Part shown: piece after piece, positions 9,176 to 17,902 of the stretch
Numbering within the stretch: position 1 is the first letter of the stretch
Layout: each line of letters starts with the position of its first letter
Assembly (NCBI RefSeq): GCF_017942085.1
Contig: NZ_JAGKSP010000019.1
Span: 1-64,000 of the forward strand
Length of the DNA stretch: 64,000 nt
Direction of reading: 5' to 3'
Source of the DNA: Paenibacillus lignilyticus
Lineage (GTDB): Bacteria > Bacillota > Bacilli > Paenibacillales > Paenibacillaceae
Program-made: the position numbers and the translations under genes
Notes under the pieces: generated by a model
Told to the model about the DNA's origin: nothing
Database searches by the model: none
Seen by the model: only the letters and a program-made list of their open reading frames with translations

Positions 9176-10212
9176 TAATCTAAGGGCAAACTCGTCCGCA
9201 GCATGATGCAGCGGAATTCGCCTTCACCCTCCGCTACAGTGGAGGCGTCCCCGGGCTTAGCGGGCCTGCATGCACAGTAGAAATGATAGAATCGATCCTT
9301 CCAATAGATGACCGCGGACTTATGCGCATGCGTCTCGTCCGCCTCGCCCGGCTCTCCATGCGGGATCCACGGTTCATCTGCGATTTTCCAATTCGTTAAA
9401 TCCTTCGACGTCGCCAGCAGCCCCTGCGCATGCTCGCCGTCAAACCCGAAGCCAAAGTTTACCCAATTGCCCGTCCTGCTATCGAACCGGATATGGGGAT
9501 CGCTCACGTATTGGCTGTAGAACGTCCCGGGCTTCACGCCCATAACCGGCTCACCGCCGGGGAGCCTCGTCCAGTGCAGCAGATCGTCCGACACCGCCAG
9601 CCCCGTCTCCTCGGTCCATGGCCAATTCGGTTTATCCTTGGCATTGTAGTACATCCAATACCGTCCCTCGTATTCGACGAAGCAGCACTTGTACAAGCCG
9701 CCTCGCTCCCAATCCCCGCCGTTCTCATAGGAGAGAATCGGTTCATCGAGACGATGCCAGTCCAGCAAGCTCTCGCTCTCGCACCAAGCAAGCCCCATCT
9801 TCGCTCCCCCGGCTTCGTAACCGAACTCGGGATACGCATGATAGATCATCCAGTACTTTCCGTCGACTTTCTTCAAGCGGGGAAGTTCGTATAAATCGTT
9901 GTTCTCCAGCAGCACCCAGGAATAGGCGGCGCCTACATAATCCCAGCGTGAGGAGTCTTCCCCGCGGTCCAAAATCACGCCTTCGCGCCCCCACTCGACT
10001 AAGTTGTCGCTCGTAGCCAGCGCCGTCCGATACCCTAAACCATCAAAGCCGATATGCATCATATAAAACCTGTCGTTATGGAAGAAAACAAACGGACAAT
10101 CCACCGACATCGCATTATAGCTGCCGGCCTTACCTGAACCTTGAAGCACCGGCGCTTCCCGCTTGTACGGCGCGCGCAGATGATCAAATTCACCTTGTAC
10201 GAAACCTGCCAT
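9175..10212 (-). CDS. Cytoplasmic five-bladed beta-propeller glycoside hydrolase (GH43/GH117-like)
   Basis: 345 residues without a signal peptide, so it acts inside the cell. Repeated propeller strands of the type RFYMMH..., KYWMIYHAYP, RYWMYYNA and RFYHFYCA are visible, together with the blade motif ATSDNLVEW / AVSDDLLHW / ATSKDLTNW. An Asp in VDCPFVF near residue 38 and an early Glu/Asp set would suit the inverting GH-F clan, but the family (GH43, GH117 or an unclassified relative) is not certain. It is the last gene of the transporter operon, 32 bp after the permease, and probably hydrolyses the imported oligosaccharide. Confidence 0.75.
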   Translation of the reverse strand: MAGFVQGEFDHLRAPYKREAPVLQGSGKAGSYNAMSVDCPFVFFHNDRFYMMHIGFDGLGYRTALATSDNLVEWGREGVILDRGEDSSRWDYVGAAYSWVLLENNDLYELPRLKKVDGKYWMIYHAYPEFGYEAGGAKMGLAWCESESLLDWHRLDEPILSYENGGDWERGGLYKCCFVEYEGRYWMYYNAKDKPNWPWTEETGLAVSDDLLHWTRLPGGEPVMGVKPGTFYSQYVSDPHIRFDSRTGNWVNFGFGFDGEHAQGLLATSKDLTNWKIADEPWIPHGEPGEADETHAHKSAVIYWKDRFYHFYCACRPAKPGDASTVAEGEGEFRCIMLRTSLPLD

Positions 10213-10244
10213 TCGCTTCGGGGCTCCTCTCTTCTTCTACTCAG

Positions 10245-11126
10245 CTACTCTTTCACGCTGCCCACGATAACGCCTTTAATGAAGAATCGCTGCAGGAACG
10301 GATACACGCAAATGATCGGCAAGGCGGCCAGGAAAATCTGCGCGCCTTTCAACGTGCGGTCCGAAATATCCGCCAGCGCCTCTGCGTCCGCCATCGAGAC
10401 GAGACTGAGATCGCGGTTAATGACGACGGTTTGCAGATAGCTTTGCAAGGGATATTTGTCCGGCGAGTTCATCAAGATGAGACCGTCAAACCAAGAGTTC
10501 CAATGCCCGACCATGGAGAACAAGATCAGTGTGGCGATAGCCGGCATCGACAGCGGTACATATACCTTCCATAATATTTTCCAATGTCCTGCTCCGTCGA
10601 CGAAAGCCGCTTCCTCCAGCTCTTTGGGCAAACCGCGGTAGAAATTTAGGAGCAATACGGCGTTGAACACGTTCACCGCTCCGGGCAGAATGAGCGCGCC
10701 CATCGTGCCGAGCAAATGAAGCTTCTGAATTACGAGGTACCAAGGAACAATTCCGCCCCCGACGAGCATCGTCAAGACGAAGAACCAGACGTAAAACAAT
10801 CTGCCCCTAAATGCGAATGATTCCTTCGACAGCGGGTATGCGAGCGTAATGGTCAGCAGCATGTTCAGCGCGGTCCCGAGCAGCACCCGCTCCACGCTGA
10901 CGCCGAGGGCCTTTACGAACTCGGGCTTTTGCAGAACGAAACGATACGATTGCCAGGTGAAATCAACCGGCCACAGCGACACCTCTCCGGAGCTCGCCGC
11001 GGTGCTCGAACTGAGCGATACCGCAAGCACGTTAACGAGCGGGAACAAGCAGAGAAAGGCAAGCAGGATGAGAAAGAGTGCGTTAAAGACGTTAAATACT
11101 TTTCCGGATACGGAAGTCGTCTTCAT
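10245..11126 (-). CDS. Carbohydrate ABC transporter permease, LplC/YtcP type
   Basis: 293 residues with six predicted membrane helices. It carries the CUT1 permease loop (EEAAFVDGAGHWKILWKVYV, then PLSMP), which contacts the ATPase. It ends with VIVGSVKE, as usual for LplC homologues. It lies between the second permease and the intracellular hydrolase. No ATP-binding subunit is encoded in the window, so a shared MsmX-type ATPase elsewhere is likely. Confidence 0.93.
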   Translation of the reverse strand: MKTTSVSGKVFNVFNALFLILLAFLCLFPLVNVLAVSLSSSTAASSGEVSLWPVDFTWQSYRFVLQKPEFVKALGVSVERVLLGTALNMLLTITLAYPLSKESFAFRGRLFYVWFFVLTMLVGGGIVPWYLVIQKLHLLGTMGALILPGAVNVFNAVLLLNFYRGLPKELEEAAFVDGAGHWKILWKVYVPLSMPAIATLILFSMVGHWNSWFDGLILMNSPDKYPLQSYLQTVVINRDLSLVSMADAEALADISDRTLKGAQIFLAALPIICVYPFLQRFFIKGVIVGSVKE

Positions 11127-11145
11127 TATGGGTTCCGCTCCTTAT

Positions 11146-12045
11146 TTAGAAGATTCGGTAGTTGGCCAAGCGATAAGCGAGATAATAGGAAACGGATATC
11201 AAAACGATCGATACGCCTGATTTTATCAACCCTACGGCCGTTGCCAGGCTGTACTGGGCTTGCTCAAGACCGAGCCTGTACACGAGCGTGTCGATGATGT
11301 CTCCGCTTTCGTAAACGATCGGACTGTACAAGTTGAAGATTTGATCGAACCCGGCATTCAGCACGTTGCCCAAGCTCAAAGTCGCAAGAAGTACGATAAC
11401 CGGCGCCATGCCGGGTAATGTAATATTCAGCATCTGCTTCCAACGGTTCGCCCCATCGATAACGGCAGCCTCATAAAGCGCCGGATTGATGCCCGCAAGC
11501 GCGGCCAAGTAGACGATCGTGCTGAAACCAAACTCCTTCCACACGTCCGAGATGACGACGACAGCCGGAAACCACTGCACATGGCCAAGGAAAAAGATCG
11601 GCTCGATGCCGAACACGCCGAGGAACTGGTTCACAATGCCTGAAGTCGGCGACAGAATATCGATGAGCACGCCGCCCAGAATAATCCACGAAAGAAAGTG
11701 AGGGAGATAGATAAGCGTTTGAATCGAACGTTTAAACACGTGCTTACGCACTTCGTTGAGCAGAAGCGATACAACGATCGGCACGACTAACCCTGCCGCG
11801 ATTTTCATCACGGCGATGAAGACCGTATTGCGAATGACCTGCCAGATGTCCGGCAGCTTGAACATATAGTCGAAATTATCCCAGCCCACAAACGGAGAAT
11901 GGGCAAAGCTCTTTACGACGGAAAATTTCTGGAACGCTATTACGAGTCCTGCGATCGGGCCGTAACTAAACACCAGCACCAGCAGGAACGAGGGGGCCAC
12001 CATCAGATGCAAAGGCAGCTGTCGGCGCATTTTCGGTTTCAACAT
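11146..12045 (-). CDS. Carbohydrate ABC transporter permease, LplB/YteP type
   Basis: 299 residues, six helices, with the EAA loop YEAAVIDGANRWKQMLNITL and the N-terminal pattern FSYGPIAGLVIAFQKF of LplB-type permeases. Forms the channel with the gene at 10245-11126. Confidence 0.93.
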   Translation of the reverse strand: MLKPKMRRQLPLHLMVAPSFLLVLVFSYGPIAGLVIAFQKFSVVKSFAHSPFVGWDNFDYMFKLPDIWQVIRNTVFIAVMKIAAGLVVPIVVSLLLNEVRKHVFKRSIQTLIYLPHFLSWIILGGVLIDILSPTSGIVNQFLGVFGIEPIFFLGHVQWFPAVVVISDVWKEFGFSTIVYLAALAGINPALYEAAVIDGANRWKQMLNITLPGMAPVIVLLATLSLGNVLNAGFDQIFNLYSPIVYESGDIIDTLVYRLGLEQAQYSLATAVGLIKSGVSIVLISVSYYLAYRLANYRIF

Positions 12046-12080
12046 CTACGGACACCGCCTTCCCGGCACAAGATAAGGAA

Positions 12081-12109
12081 GGGAGGCCGGAAGCAAGTCC
12101 CGACCTCCC
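12081..12109 (-). terminator. Intergenic hairpin between binding protein and permeases
   Basis: GGGAGG and CCTCCC form a stem of about 10 imperfect pairs with a poor T tail. It lies between the solute-binding protein and the first permease. Probably an attenuator or mRNA-stabilising hairpin that allows more binding protein than permease, rather than a full terminator. Confidence 0.5.
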
Positions 12110-12153
12110 GATTACGTGTATGGCTTAAGATGACTAATGATTCATGGTGTTTA

Positions 12154-13866
12154 TCATTTTTTGGCGTACCAATCGTTAACTTCCTGCGTAATTTGTTCGC
12201 CGCCGAGTTTGTTCCAGTCGGATACGAATTGGTCGAAGTCCGAGATCGGCGCGCCTAGGATGATCTTCGTAAACTTCTCCAGCACCAATTTATCCAAAAT
12301 CGCTTGTTTGTCCGTCATGCCCGGCGTTGGAGCGCCGAAGAACTCACTCTTCATCAGCAAGCTTTGGTCGACGTAGTTTGCTCCGATGACATCCCATGAA
12401 CCGCCGGCTCCGAATACTTTGTTCGTGCCCCAGTTTGTTTTGTCGCCGCCGTTGAACAGCACGATTTTGTCGTAATAGCTTTTCTCTTCCGGCGTCAGTT
12501 TGGCTGCATCATTGGCTTGAAGTGCCGTAACGACGTTCTTATGCACGGACAGCAGGCCTTGCGGTGTTCCGAAGCCGCCTTGCAGCAGCGCGTATTTGAA
12601 GAATTCGATCCCATCCGCGCTGTGGAACTTGGCAGGCTCAGCCGTTTCTCCAACGATCTTCTCATTGTAGAGGTTGAACAGCTTCACGATCGCTTCCGGA
12701 TGCTCGGCGCCTTTCTTGACGACCCAGAAAGCGTTGAAATCCGCTTTCGATTGCGCCATGGCAGGCGTTCCGTCCACGGAAGGAATCGGGAACACGCCCC
12801 ACTCGGCGTTTGGATCTTTATTCACGCCGTCTTGAAGCGGCCACAGCGGATTCCACATCGCTCCGAAGCTCATGCCTACTTTGCCGGCCGTTTGCAGCTC
12901 GGCTGCTTTACCGCCGTCTTTGACGCCGAATTCTTTGTCGATCACGCCTGCTTTATACAGCTCTTGCAGCTTCGCGAGGGCGTTTTTCATTTCCGGCTGC
13001 GTGCTGCCGTTGACGAGCTTGCCGGAGCTGTCTTTGATCCAGATGTTCGCGTAAGCGTGGAACCCGTTCATGAAACCGGAGAAGTCCGGGTATCCGCCGA
13101 ACAAGTCCTTCGAAGCAGCGAGGCCGTAAGTGTCGTTCTTGCCGTTGCCGTCCGGGTCCTTCGTCGTGAACGCTTCCGCGATAGCGATGAAGTCGTCCAT
13201 CGTTTTCGGTTCAGGCAGGTTCAGCTTCTTGAGCCAATCCGTTCTTACGTACAACAGCGGAGCGCCGCCCAGGTAATCTTCCGCAGGCGGGATACCCATC
13301 AGTTTACCGTCGTACATGGCGGCTGATTTGGCATTCGTACCGCGGTCGATCATCGTTTTCGTCAATTCGGAACCGTAGTCCGCGACGTACTGCGTCAAAT
13401 CCTCGAGCTGGCCGCCTTCTGCCAATTGGCGGAACTGCACGGAGTCGACTTGGAAGATGTCCGGCAAATCATTCGATGTGATGGTCAGGTTCATCTTCTG
13501 TCCGTACTGGTCGCCGTTGACGATCCATTTGTACTTGATCTTGATGCCGAGGTCGCTCTCGTACGCTCTGGTCCATACGTTGTTCTCGATGGTGTCGCCG
13601 TCTTTGAATTTGTAAGTAGGGTCGGTGTAGCGAACGGCCGTTACTTCGATCGGCGGATCGTATTTAGCGTTCGGATCGATTGCCGGAGCTTCCGTCTCGG
13701 CCTGCGCCGGTTCGTTCGTGTTTGTCGTTTCGGATGCTGTTGCCGTGTTGGTCTTGGCGTTCGTCCCGCCGTTGGTATTGTCGCTATTATTGCCGCATGC
13801 GGTCGTAACCGCCAGCAAAAGAGCAACGGATGCGGTCAAGCTTCTGTTGCGCAGCTTCTTGTTCAT
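12154..13866 (-). CDS. Extracellular solute-binding lipoprotein (LplA/YtcQ type)
   Basis: 570 residues. The signal peptide ends in a lipobox, LAVTTACG, with Cys24 as lipid anchor, followed by an Asn/Thr/Glu-rich linker. The body has the type of large (>500 residue) oligosaccharide-binding proteins that pair with LplB/LplC permeases (PEPKTMDDFIAIAEAFTTKD; AMYDGKLMGIPP). First gene of the operon 13866-9175, with the conserved 44-bp motif just upstream. Confidence 0.93.
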   Translation of the reverse strand: MNKKLRNRSLTASVALLLAVTTACGNNSDNTNGGTNAKTNTATASETTNTNEPAQAETEAPAIDPNAKYDPPIEVTAVRYTDPTYKFKDGDTIENNVWTRAYESDLGIKIKYKWIVNGDQYGQKMNLTITSNDLPDIFQVDSVQFRQLAEGGQLEDLTQYVADYGSELTKTMIDRGTNAKSAAMYDGKLMGIPPAEDYLGGAPLLYVRTDWLKKLNLPEPKTMDDFIAIAEAFTTKDPDGNGKNDTYGLAASKDLFGGYPDFSGFMNGFHAYANIWIKDSSGKLVNGSTQPEMKNALAKLQELYKAGVIDKEFGVKDGGKAAELQTAGKVGMSFGAMWNPLWPLQDGVNKDPNAEWGVFPIPSVDGTPAMAQSKADFNAFWVVKKGAEHPEAIVKLFNLYNEKIVGETAEPAKFHSADGIEFFKYALLQGGFGTPQGLLSVHKNVVTALQANDAAKLTPEEKSYYDKIVLFNGGDKTNWGTNKVFGAGGSWDVIGANYVDQSLLMKSEFFGAPTPGMTDKQAILDKLVLEKFTKIILGAPISDFDQFVSDWNKLGGEQITQEVNDWYAKK

Positions 13867-13948
13867 ACTGTGCCTCCCCGATTATATGTGTGTCGTAAGG
13901 AATCGTTCCTTATGTGCTTAATGATAAAGCAGCTTTACTTCCCAGCCT

Positions 13949-13993
13949 ATCGTCCGTTGTTGACATCGGATCGACCGATTTCAACTTCTTGCG
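13949..13993 (-). promoter_or_regulatory. Conserved 44-bp regulatory motif, site 3
   Basis: CGTCCGTTGTTGACATCGGA, then TCGACCGATTTCAACTTCTT. It serves the binding-protein operon (83 bp from that start codon) and overlaps the stop codon of the SLH-GH16 gene. Confidence 0.65.
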
Positions 13994-16900
13994 CCGTATA
14001 GGTTGTAGAGAAGCTCCGCTGTCTCTGCCCGAGTCGGCGTATTGCCAAGCTCGTCGAACAAGTCGCCTAGCGCTGCGGCATCGAGCTTGGAAGCTGCCCA
14101 TGCCCGCTTCGCGATCGTCGTCATTTCGACTTTCGTGATGGAGGCGGCCGGATTGAATTTGTTATTTCCGCTGCCCAGAACGATGCCTAATGCTCTGGCG
14201 GTGCGCAGGGCATCCGAGTAATAAGCATTGGCTGATACATCGGAGAAACTATCGCCGGCCTGTTGGCCGTTCCATTCGAGAATCCGTGCCAGCAGCACGA
14301 CGAAGTCGGCGCGGGAAATCGTTTGGTCCGGACTGAAGCGGTTATCCGATGTACCGTTAATAATGCCTTTGGAAGCCAACACCTCGATGGCTTGCTTCGC
14401 AGGCGATGCACCGACATCCTCGAACGTCTTGTGGACGTAAGCAGCGGAATACGTGCTGAAATGGGTTGTCGTGAAGATGACCGCTTCCGCTTCGGCATCG
14501 TAACGTCCGTTCGGCACAGCATGAATGTTACCCGCTCCGTCCACGTACCACACGACGATATGCTCGGGATTTCGCAATTCCTCCGCCGTCGGCACATATG
14601 GAATACTGACTCGGACCGGCGCCTGCGGATTGTTCCACGAAATCACTTTATTCCCATCCAGGACGGTCAGCTCGATAACGGGATGGTTGCCGATTTGTTG
14701 CTTCGTCTCTGCACGCAATGTATCGGCATCTATGCGTCTGATTTGAATGGAGACCTCGCTTGAAGCGAGCGGCTGCCCCTTTAACATATCGCTTGGCAGC
14801 ACGACCGAAGCATGCGGCGTTTTCAAAGCGATCGAAAGCGGCGAACCGCCCGATAAAGCGTCTGCAGGCAGTTTGAGCTCGTAGGTTGGAACACCTTCTT
14901 GAGATTGCGATGAAGGCGCTTCGAGTACTATTTTATGAATACCGCTGCCTGCCGCACTGTCTTGGGCTTGCTTCCATACGTCCTTGCTCACGGCTAACGT
15001 CGTGATATGGGCATTCGTCGATACAGCAGGTACAACGACGACCGTATCTCCCACTACCTTCGTTGCCGGGATTGACGCAGGTGCAGTTGGGCCGGACGAT
15101 GGCGGCGGAACATCCGCATCCGGTTCAAACACCCTTACGTAGTCGACGTACAAGTCGATCTGATCCCCGTATTTCGCCAGATCAATCGGCCAGCCTCCTC
15201 CGAGCGCGAGATTGATCATGAAGTACATCGGCGTATTGGCTTGCTCGAAAGAAGCATGTCTCCATACCTCAACGTTATCGATGTAATAGATCACTTCTGT
15301 CGGGGTGATTCTCGTGCCGTACGTGTGCCACGTGGACGCATTATCCCCGTAAGCGAAATTCGTGGAGGAACAGTTCGTCTGATGCGTCTCCGGATTGCCC
15401 GACCACCAGTGCTTGGCTTGGCATGCTCCGCTTGGATCGTGACCGTATGCTTCTACCGTATCAAGCTCGGCAGTCGATGGCAGATGATCCGGTCCCGTGC
15501 TGTTCTGGGACATTAACCAGAATGCCGGCCATGCTCCCTTACCCGCAGGCATTTGCATTCTCGCCTCGAAGTAGCCGTTCGTCGCGGCGATGCCGGTTCC
15601 GTCCAAGCCTACGGACGAGAGCAAGCCGCCGATATATTTGCGGTTCCACCCTTGCGGGTCAGCGTAACCTTCCGGGGCTTTCGTTACCCGAATGCGCAAA
15701 TGATTGTCGCCGAGAATGGCAAACGGGTTAACCGCATCCGCCTTGTCCGCGAAGATGGCCTCGCCGAATTCCGAGCCGTTCGGCCAGTCCGGCTTCAGCG
15801 ACGTATAGCGCGTGCCTTCGCCCGTCTTGGATATCGACAGCGGACCTTTGAAATCGTCCTCGAACAGCACATGCATGCCTGCCGTTTGCGGCGGCGCGGC
15901 CGGAAGCCCTTGCTTCCACACGACTCCGCCTTCGTTGTACAGCTGCAAGTAGCTCGTCGTCGATTTCGTGAAGTTTGGATCTCCTTCCGGAGAATTCCAA
16001 GCATTCAGCATGACGGTGAGCGGACCGTGCGGCAATGTATCGGCATCGATCTGGATCGAGCCATTTCCCTCCGCATCCGGTGCAGCGTGCTGCAGCCAAG
16101 CGTCATAGCCGTTCGGATCCGGATGCGCTTCATCCGGTTGATGCCACACTCTCGCCCATACATTCTTCATCTCCGGGGCTTTGAAGGTAATGGTCACATT
16201 ACCCGACACCGTCGAACCGATCGCGGGAGAGATAATTTCGATTGCAGGCTCAACTTCCACAACCGGAGGGGCCGTCGGTACCGGTTCTTTGTTCGTGTCG
16301 ACATACGAAATTTCGGTTGCACCGGATTTGGCGTCTCCCTGGTGCGTGAACACGACGCGATACTTGCTCGCGATGACCGTGTTAAACGCAACGAGATTCA
16401 AGCCCGCCGCCGGTTCGGCAGGTGTGCGTACTTGCCCGGGAACGCTCGCCCATTCACTGCCGCTCAAATATTGAACATCGAACGACGCCGGGGATTTCAC
16501 ACCGCCGCCGTCGTCGTGGAGATAAACGCCGGCCATATTTTTGGAGAGCGCGCTCTCGTACTCCGTCTGCACCCAATCGGAACTATTCGGAGAACCGTAG
16601 GCAGTCCAGCGGTTACGCGGAAAATCGTTCAACGAGACGATGCCGTCATTAACGAAGCTAGCGTCATCGCCGTTGTTTGAGTAAGAAGCCGTCGCCTCGC
16701 CCATGGAAGGCTCCGTCGGCAGCGACTGCGTGACGGAATCCACATACTGAATTTCGGTAACGCCGGTCTTAGCCGTGCTGTGCGTAAAGACGATTCGGAA
16801 CTTCTGCGCTTCCACCGAAGTGAACGTCACCAGATTAAGCGCATTGCCTGCAGGTTCTGCCGGCGTTTTCACTTGATTGGCGGCGCTTACCCATTCGTCG

Positions 16901-17697
16901 CTCTCATTCAAATATTGAACATCGTACGAAGCAGGCGGCTTGATGCCTCCGCCATCGGAGAAGAGATAAATGCCGACCGCATCCTTCCGCTTCGAGGCGC
17001 CGAAGTTCGTCTGCACCCAATCGGTTTCGTTCGGAGACTCGTACGAAGTCCAGCGATTGGCAGGAGTCGCATCGTACGACACGATTCCATCGTTGACGTG
17101 ACTCACCTGATCGAGACGGAACGTGTAGGATGCCGATGCATTGCCAAGCGGCGATACTTCCGCACCGGGCACCGGCTCGGTGTTCGAATCCGCGAAGACG
17201 ATTTCCGTCACGCCGCTCTTGGAGCCGGAATGCGTGAAGAGCACGCGGAATTTCGTAGAAGAAACCGAATCGAAGGTAACGAGATTCAGCTCGTTGCCGG
17301 TAGGCACCGCGGGTGATTTCGTTTGGTTCGGGATACTCGCCCAGTCCGTGCCGTTCCAGTATTGAACATCATACGAGCTGGGCGCTTTAATTCCTCCGCC
17401 GTCGTCGAAAATATAAAGGCCCGCCGTGTTTTTCGATGTGGCGGCAGCGTATTCGAACTGTACCCAATCCTGCGGGTTGACCGATTCATAGGAAGTCCAG
17501 CGACTCTTCGGATCGTCGTCATAGGAAACAATGCCATCGTTCGCGTCTTCCAGGCGGTCACCGTGATACGTGTAAGATGCCGTTAGCGCGGCCGCGGAAT
17601 CCCCTGCGGCTGCCGCCGGCAGCATCGGGAAGCAGCTTATGATCAAACCTAAGGTTACGACCATGGAGAACCATTTGAGCACGGATTGCCGTTTCAT
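13981..17697 (-). CDS. Cell-surface GH16 glycanase with three F5/8-type domains and SLH anchor
   Basis: 1238 residues. The order is: signal peptide (1-~32); three F5/8-type sugar-binding modules (about 35-175, 185-320, 330-470); the WARVWHQPDEAHPDPNGYD beta-sandwich module; a GH16 domain with ELDTVE (Glu744 nucleophile, Glu749 acid/base); a 200-residue beta-rich linker; and C-terminal S-layer homology repeats. Two SLH repeats are clear (VLASKGIINGTSDNRFSPD and ALGIVLGSGNNKFNPAASIT); the third is shortened to TRAETAELLYNLYG. The enzyme should be held on secondary cell-wall polymer and cut polysaccharide at the surface, supplying the transporter operon downstream. It is paralogous to the free GH16 at 6850-9012. 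Confidence 0.92.
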   Translation of the reverse strand: MKRQSVLKWFSMVVTLGLIISCFPMLPAAAAGDSAAALTASYTYHGDRLEDANDGIVSYDDDPKSRWTSYESVNPQDWVQFEYAAATSKNTAGLYIFDDGGGIKAPSSYDVQYWNGTDWASIPNQTKSPAVPTGNELNLVTFDSVSSTKFRVLFTHSGSKSGVTEIVFADSNTEPVPGAEVSPLGNASASYTFRLDQVSHVNDGIVSYDATPANRWTSYESPNETDWVQTNFGASKRKDAVGIYLFSDGGGIKPPASYDVQYLNESDEWVSAANQVKTPAEPAGNALNLVTFTSVEAQKFRIVFTHSTAKTGVTEIQYVDSVTQSLPTEPSMGEATASYSNNGDDASFVNDGIVSLNDFPRNRWTAYGSPNSSDWVQTEYESALSKNMAGVYLHDDGGGVKSPASFDVQYLSGSEWASVPGQVRTPAEPAAGLNLVAFNTVIASKYRVVFTHQGDAKSGATEISYVDTNKEPVPTAPPVVEVEPAIEIISPAIGSTVSGNVTITFKAPEMKNVWARVWHQPDEAHPDPNGYDAWLQHAAPDAEGNGSIQIDADTLPHGPLTVMLNAWNSPEGDPNFTKSTTSYLQLYNEGGVVWKQGLPAAPPQTAGMHVLFEDDFKGPLSISKTGEGTRYTSLKPDWPNGSEFGEAIFADKADAVNPFAILGDNHLRIRVTKAPEGYADPQGWNRKYIGGLLSSVGLDGTGIAATNGYFEARMQMPAGKGAWPAFWLMSQNSTGPDHLPSTAELDTVEAYGHDPSGACQAKHWWSGNPETHQTNCSSTNFAYGDNASTWHTYGTRITPTEVIYYIDNVEVWRHASFEQANTPMYFMINLALGGGWPIDLAKYGDQIDLYVDYVRVFEPDADVPPPSSGPTAPASIPATKVVGDTVVVVPAVSTNAHITTLAVSKDVWKQAQDSAAGSGIHKIVLEAPSSQSQEGVPTYELKLPADALSGGSPLSIALKTPHASVVLPSDMLKGQPLASSEVSIQIRRIDADTLRAETKQQIGNHPVIELTVLDGNKVISWNNPQAPVRVSIPYVPTAEELRNPEHIVVWYVDGAGNIHAVPNGRYDAEAEAVIFTTTHFSTYSAAYVHKTFEDVGASPAKQAIEVLASKGIINGTSDNRFSPDQTISRADFVVLLARILEWNGQQAGDSFSDVSANAYYSDALRTARALGIVLGSGNNKFNPAASITKVEMTTIAKRAWAASKLDAAALGDLFDELGNTPTRAETAELLYNLYGARS

Positions 17698-17793
17698 TGC
17701 GTTTAGACCACTCCATTCTCCTCAGAAGGTGATCGGCATTCAGGGCCCTGAACGCCGATAACTTAATCTTACGGGAGTGCTCGGCTCGCGAAT

Positions 17794-17836
17794 ATCATCC
17801 GTTGCCGACATTGAATCTACAATTCTTTACTTTTTC
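17794..17836 (-). promoter_or_regulatory. Conserved 44-bp regulatory motif, site 4
   Basis: CATCCGTTGCCGACATTGAA, then TCTACAATTCTTTACTTTTT; 97 bp upstream of the SLH-GH16 start. It is the most diverged of the four copies. Confidence 0.6.
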
Positions 17837-17850
17837 GAGCAACCGCAAAG

Positions 17851-17879
17851 AAGCTCCTACCTCTATCAGGAAGGAGCCG
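17851..17879 (-). terminator. Probable terminator of the germination operon
   Basis: On the minus strand GGCTCCT and AGGAGCT form a stem followed by TCTTT, just past the gerKB-like stop codon. Confidence 0.6.
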
Positions 17880-17902
17880 CAATTTATTAACGATATGAAC
17901 CA

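Noticed and set aside
15553-16680. Long plus-strand reading frame opposite the SLH-GH16 gene
   Set aside because: Low-complexity, Arg-rich shadow of repeated F5/8 modules on the other strand.
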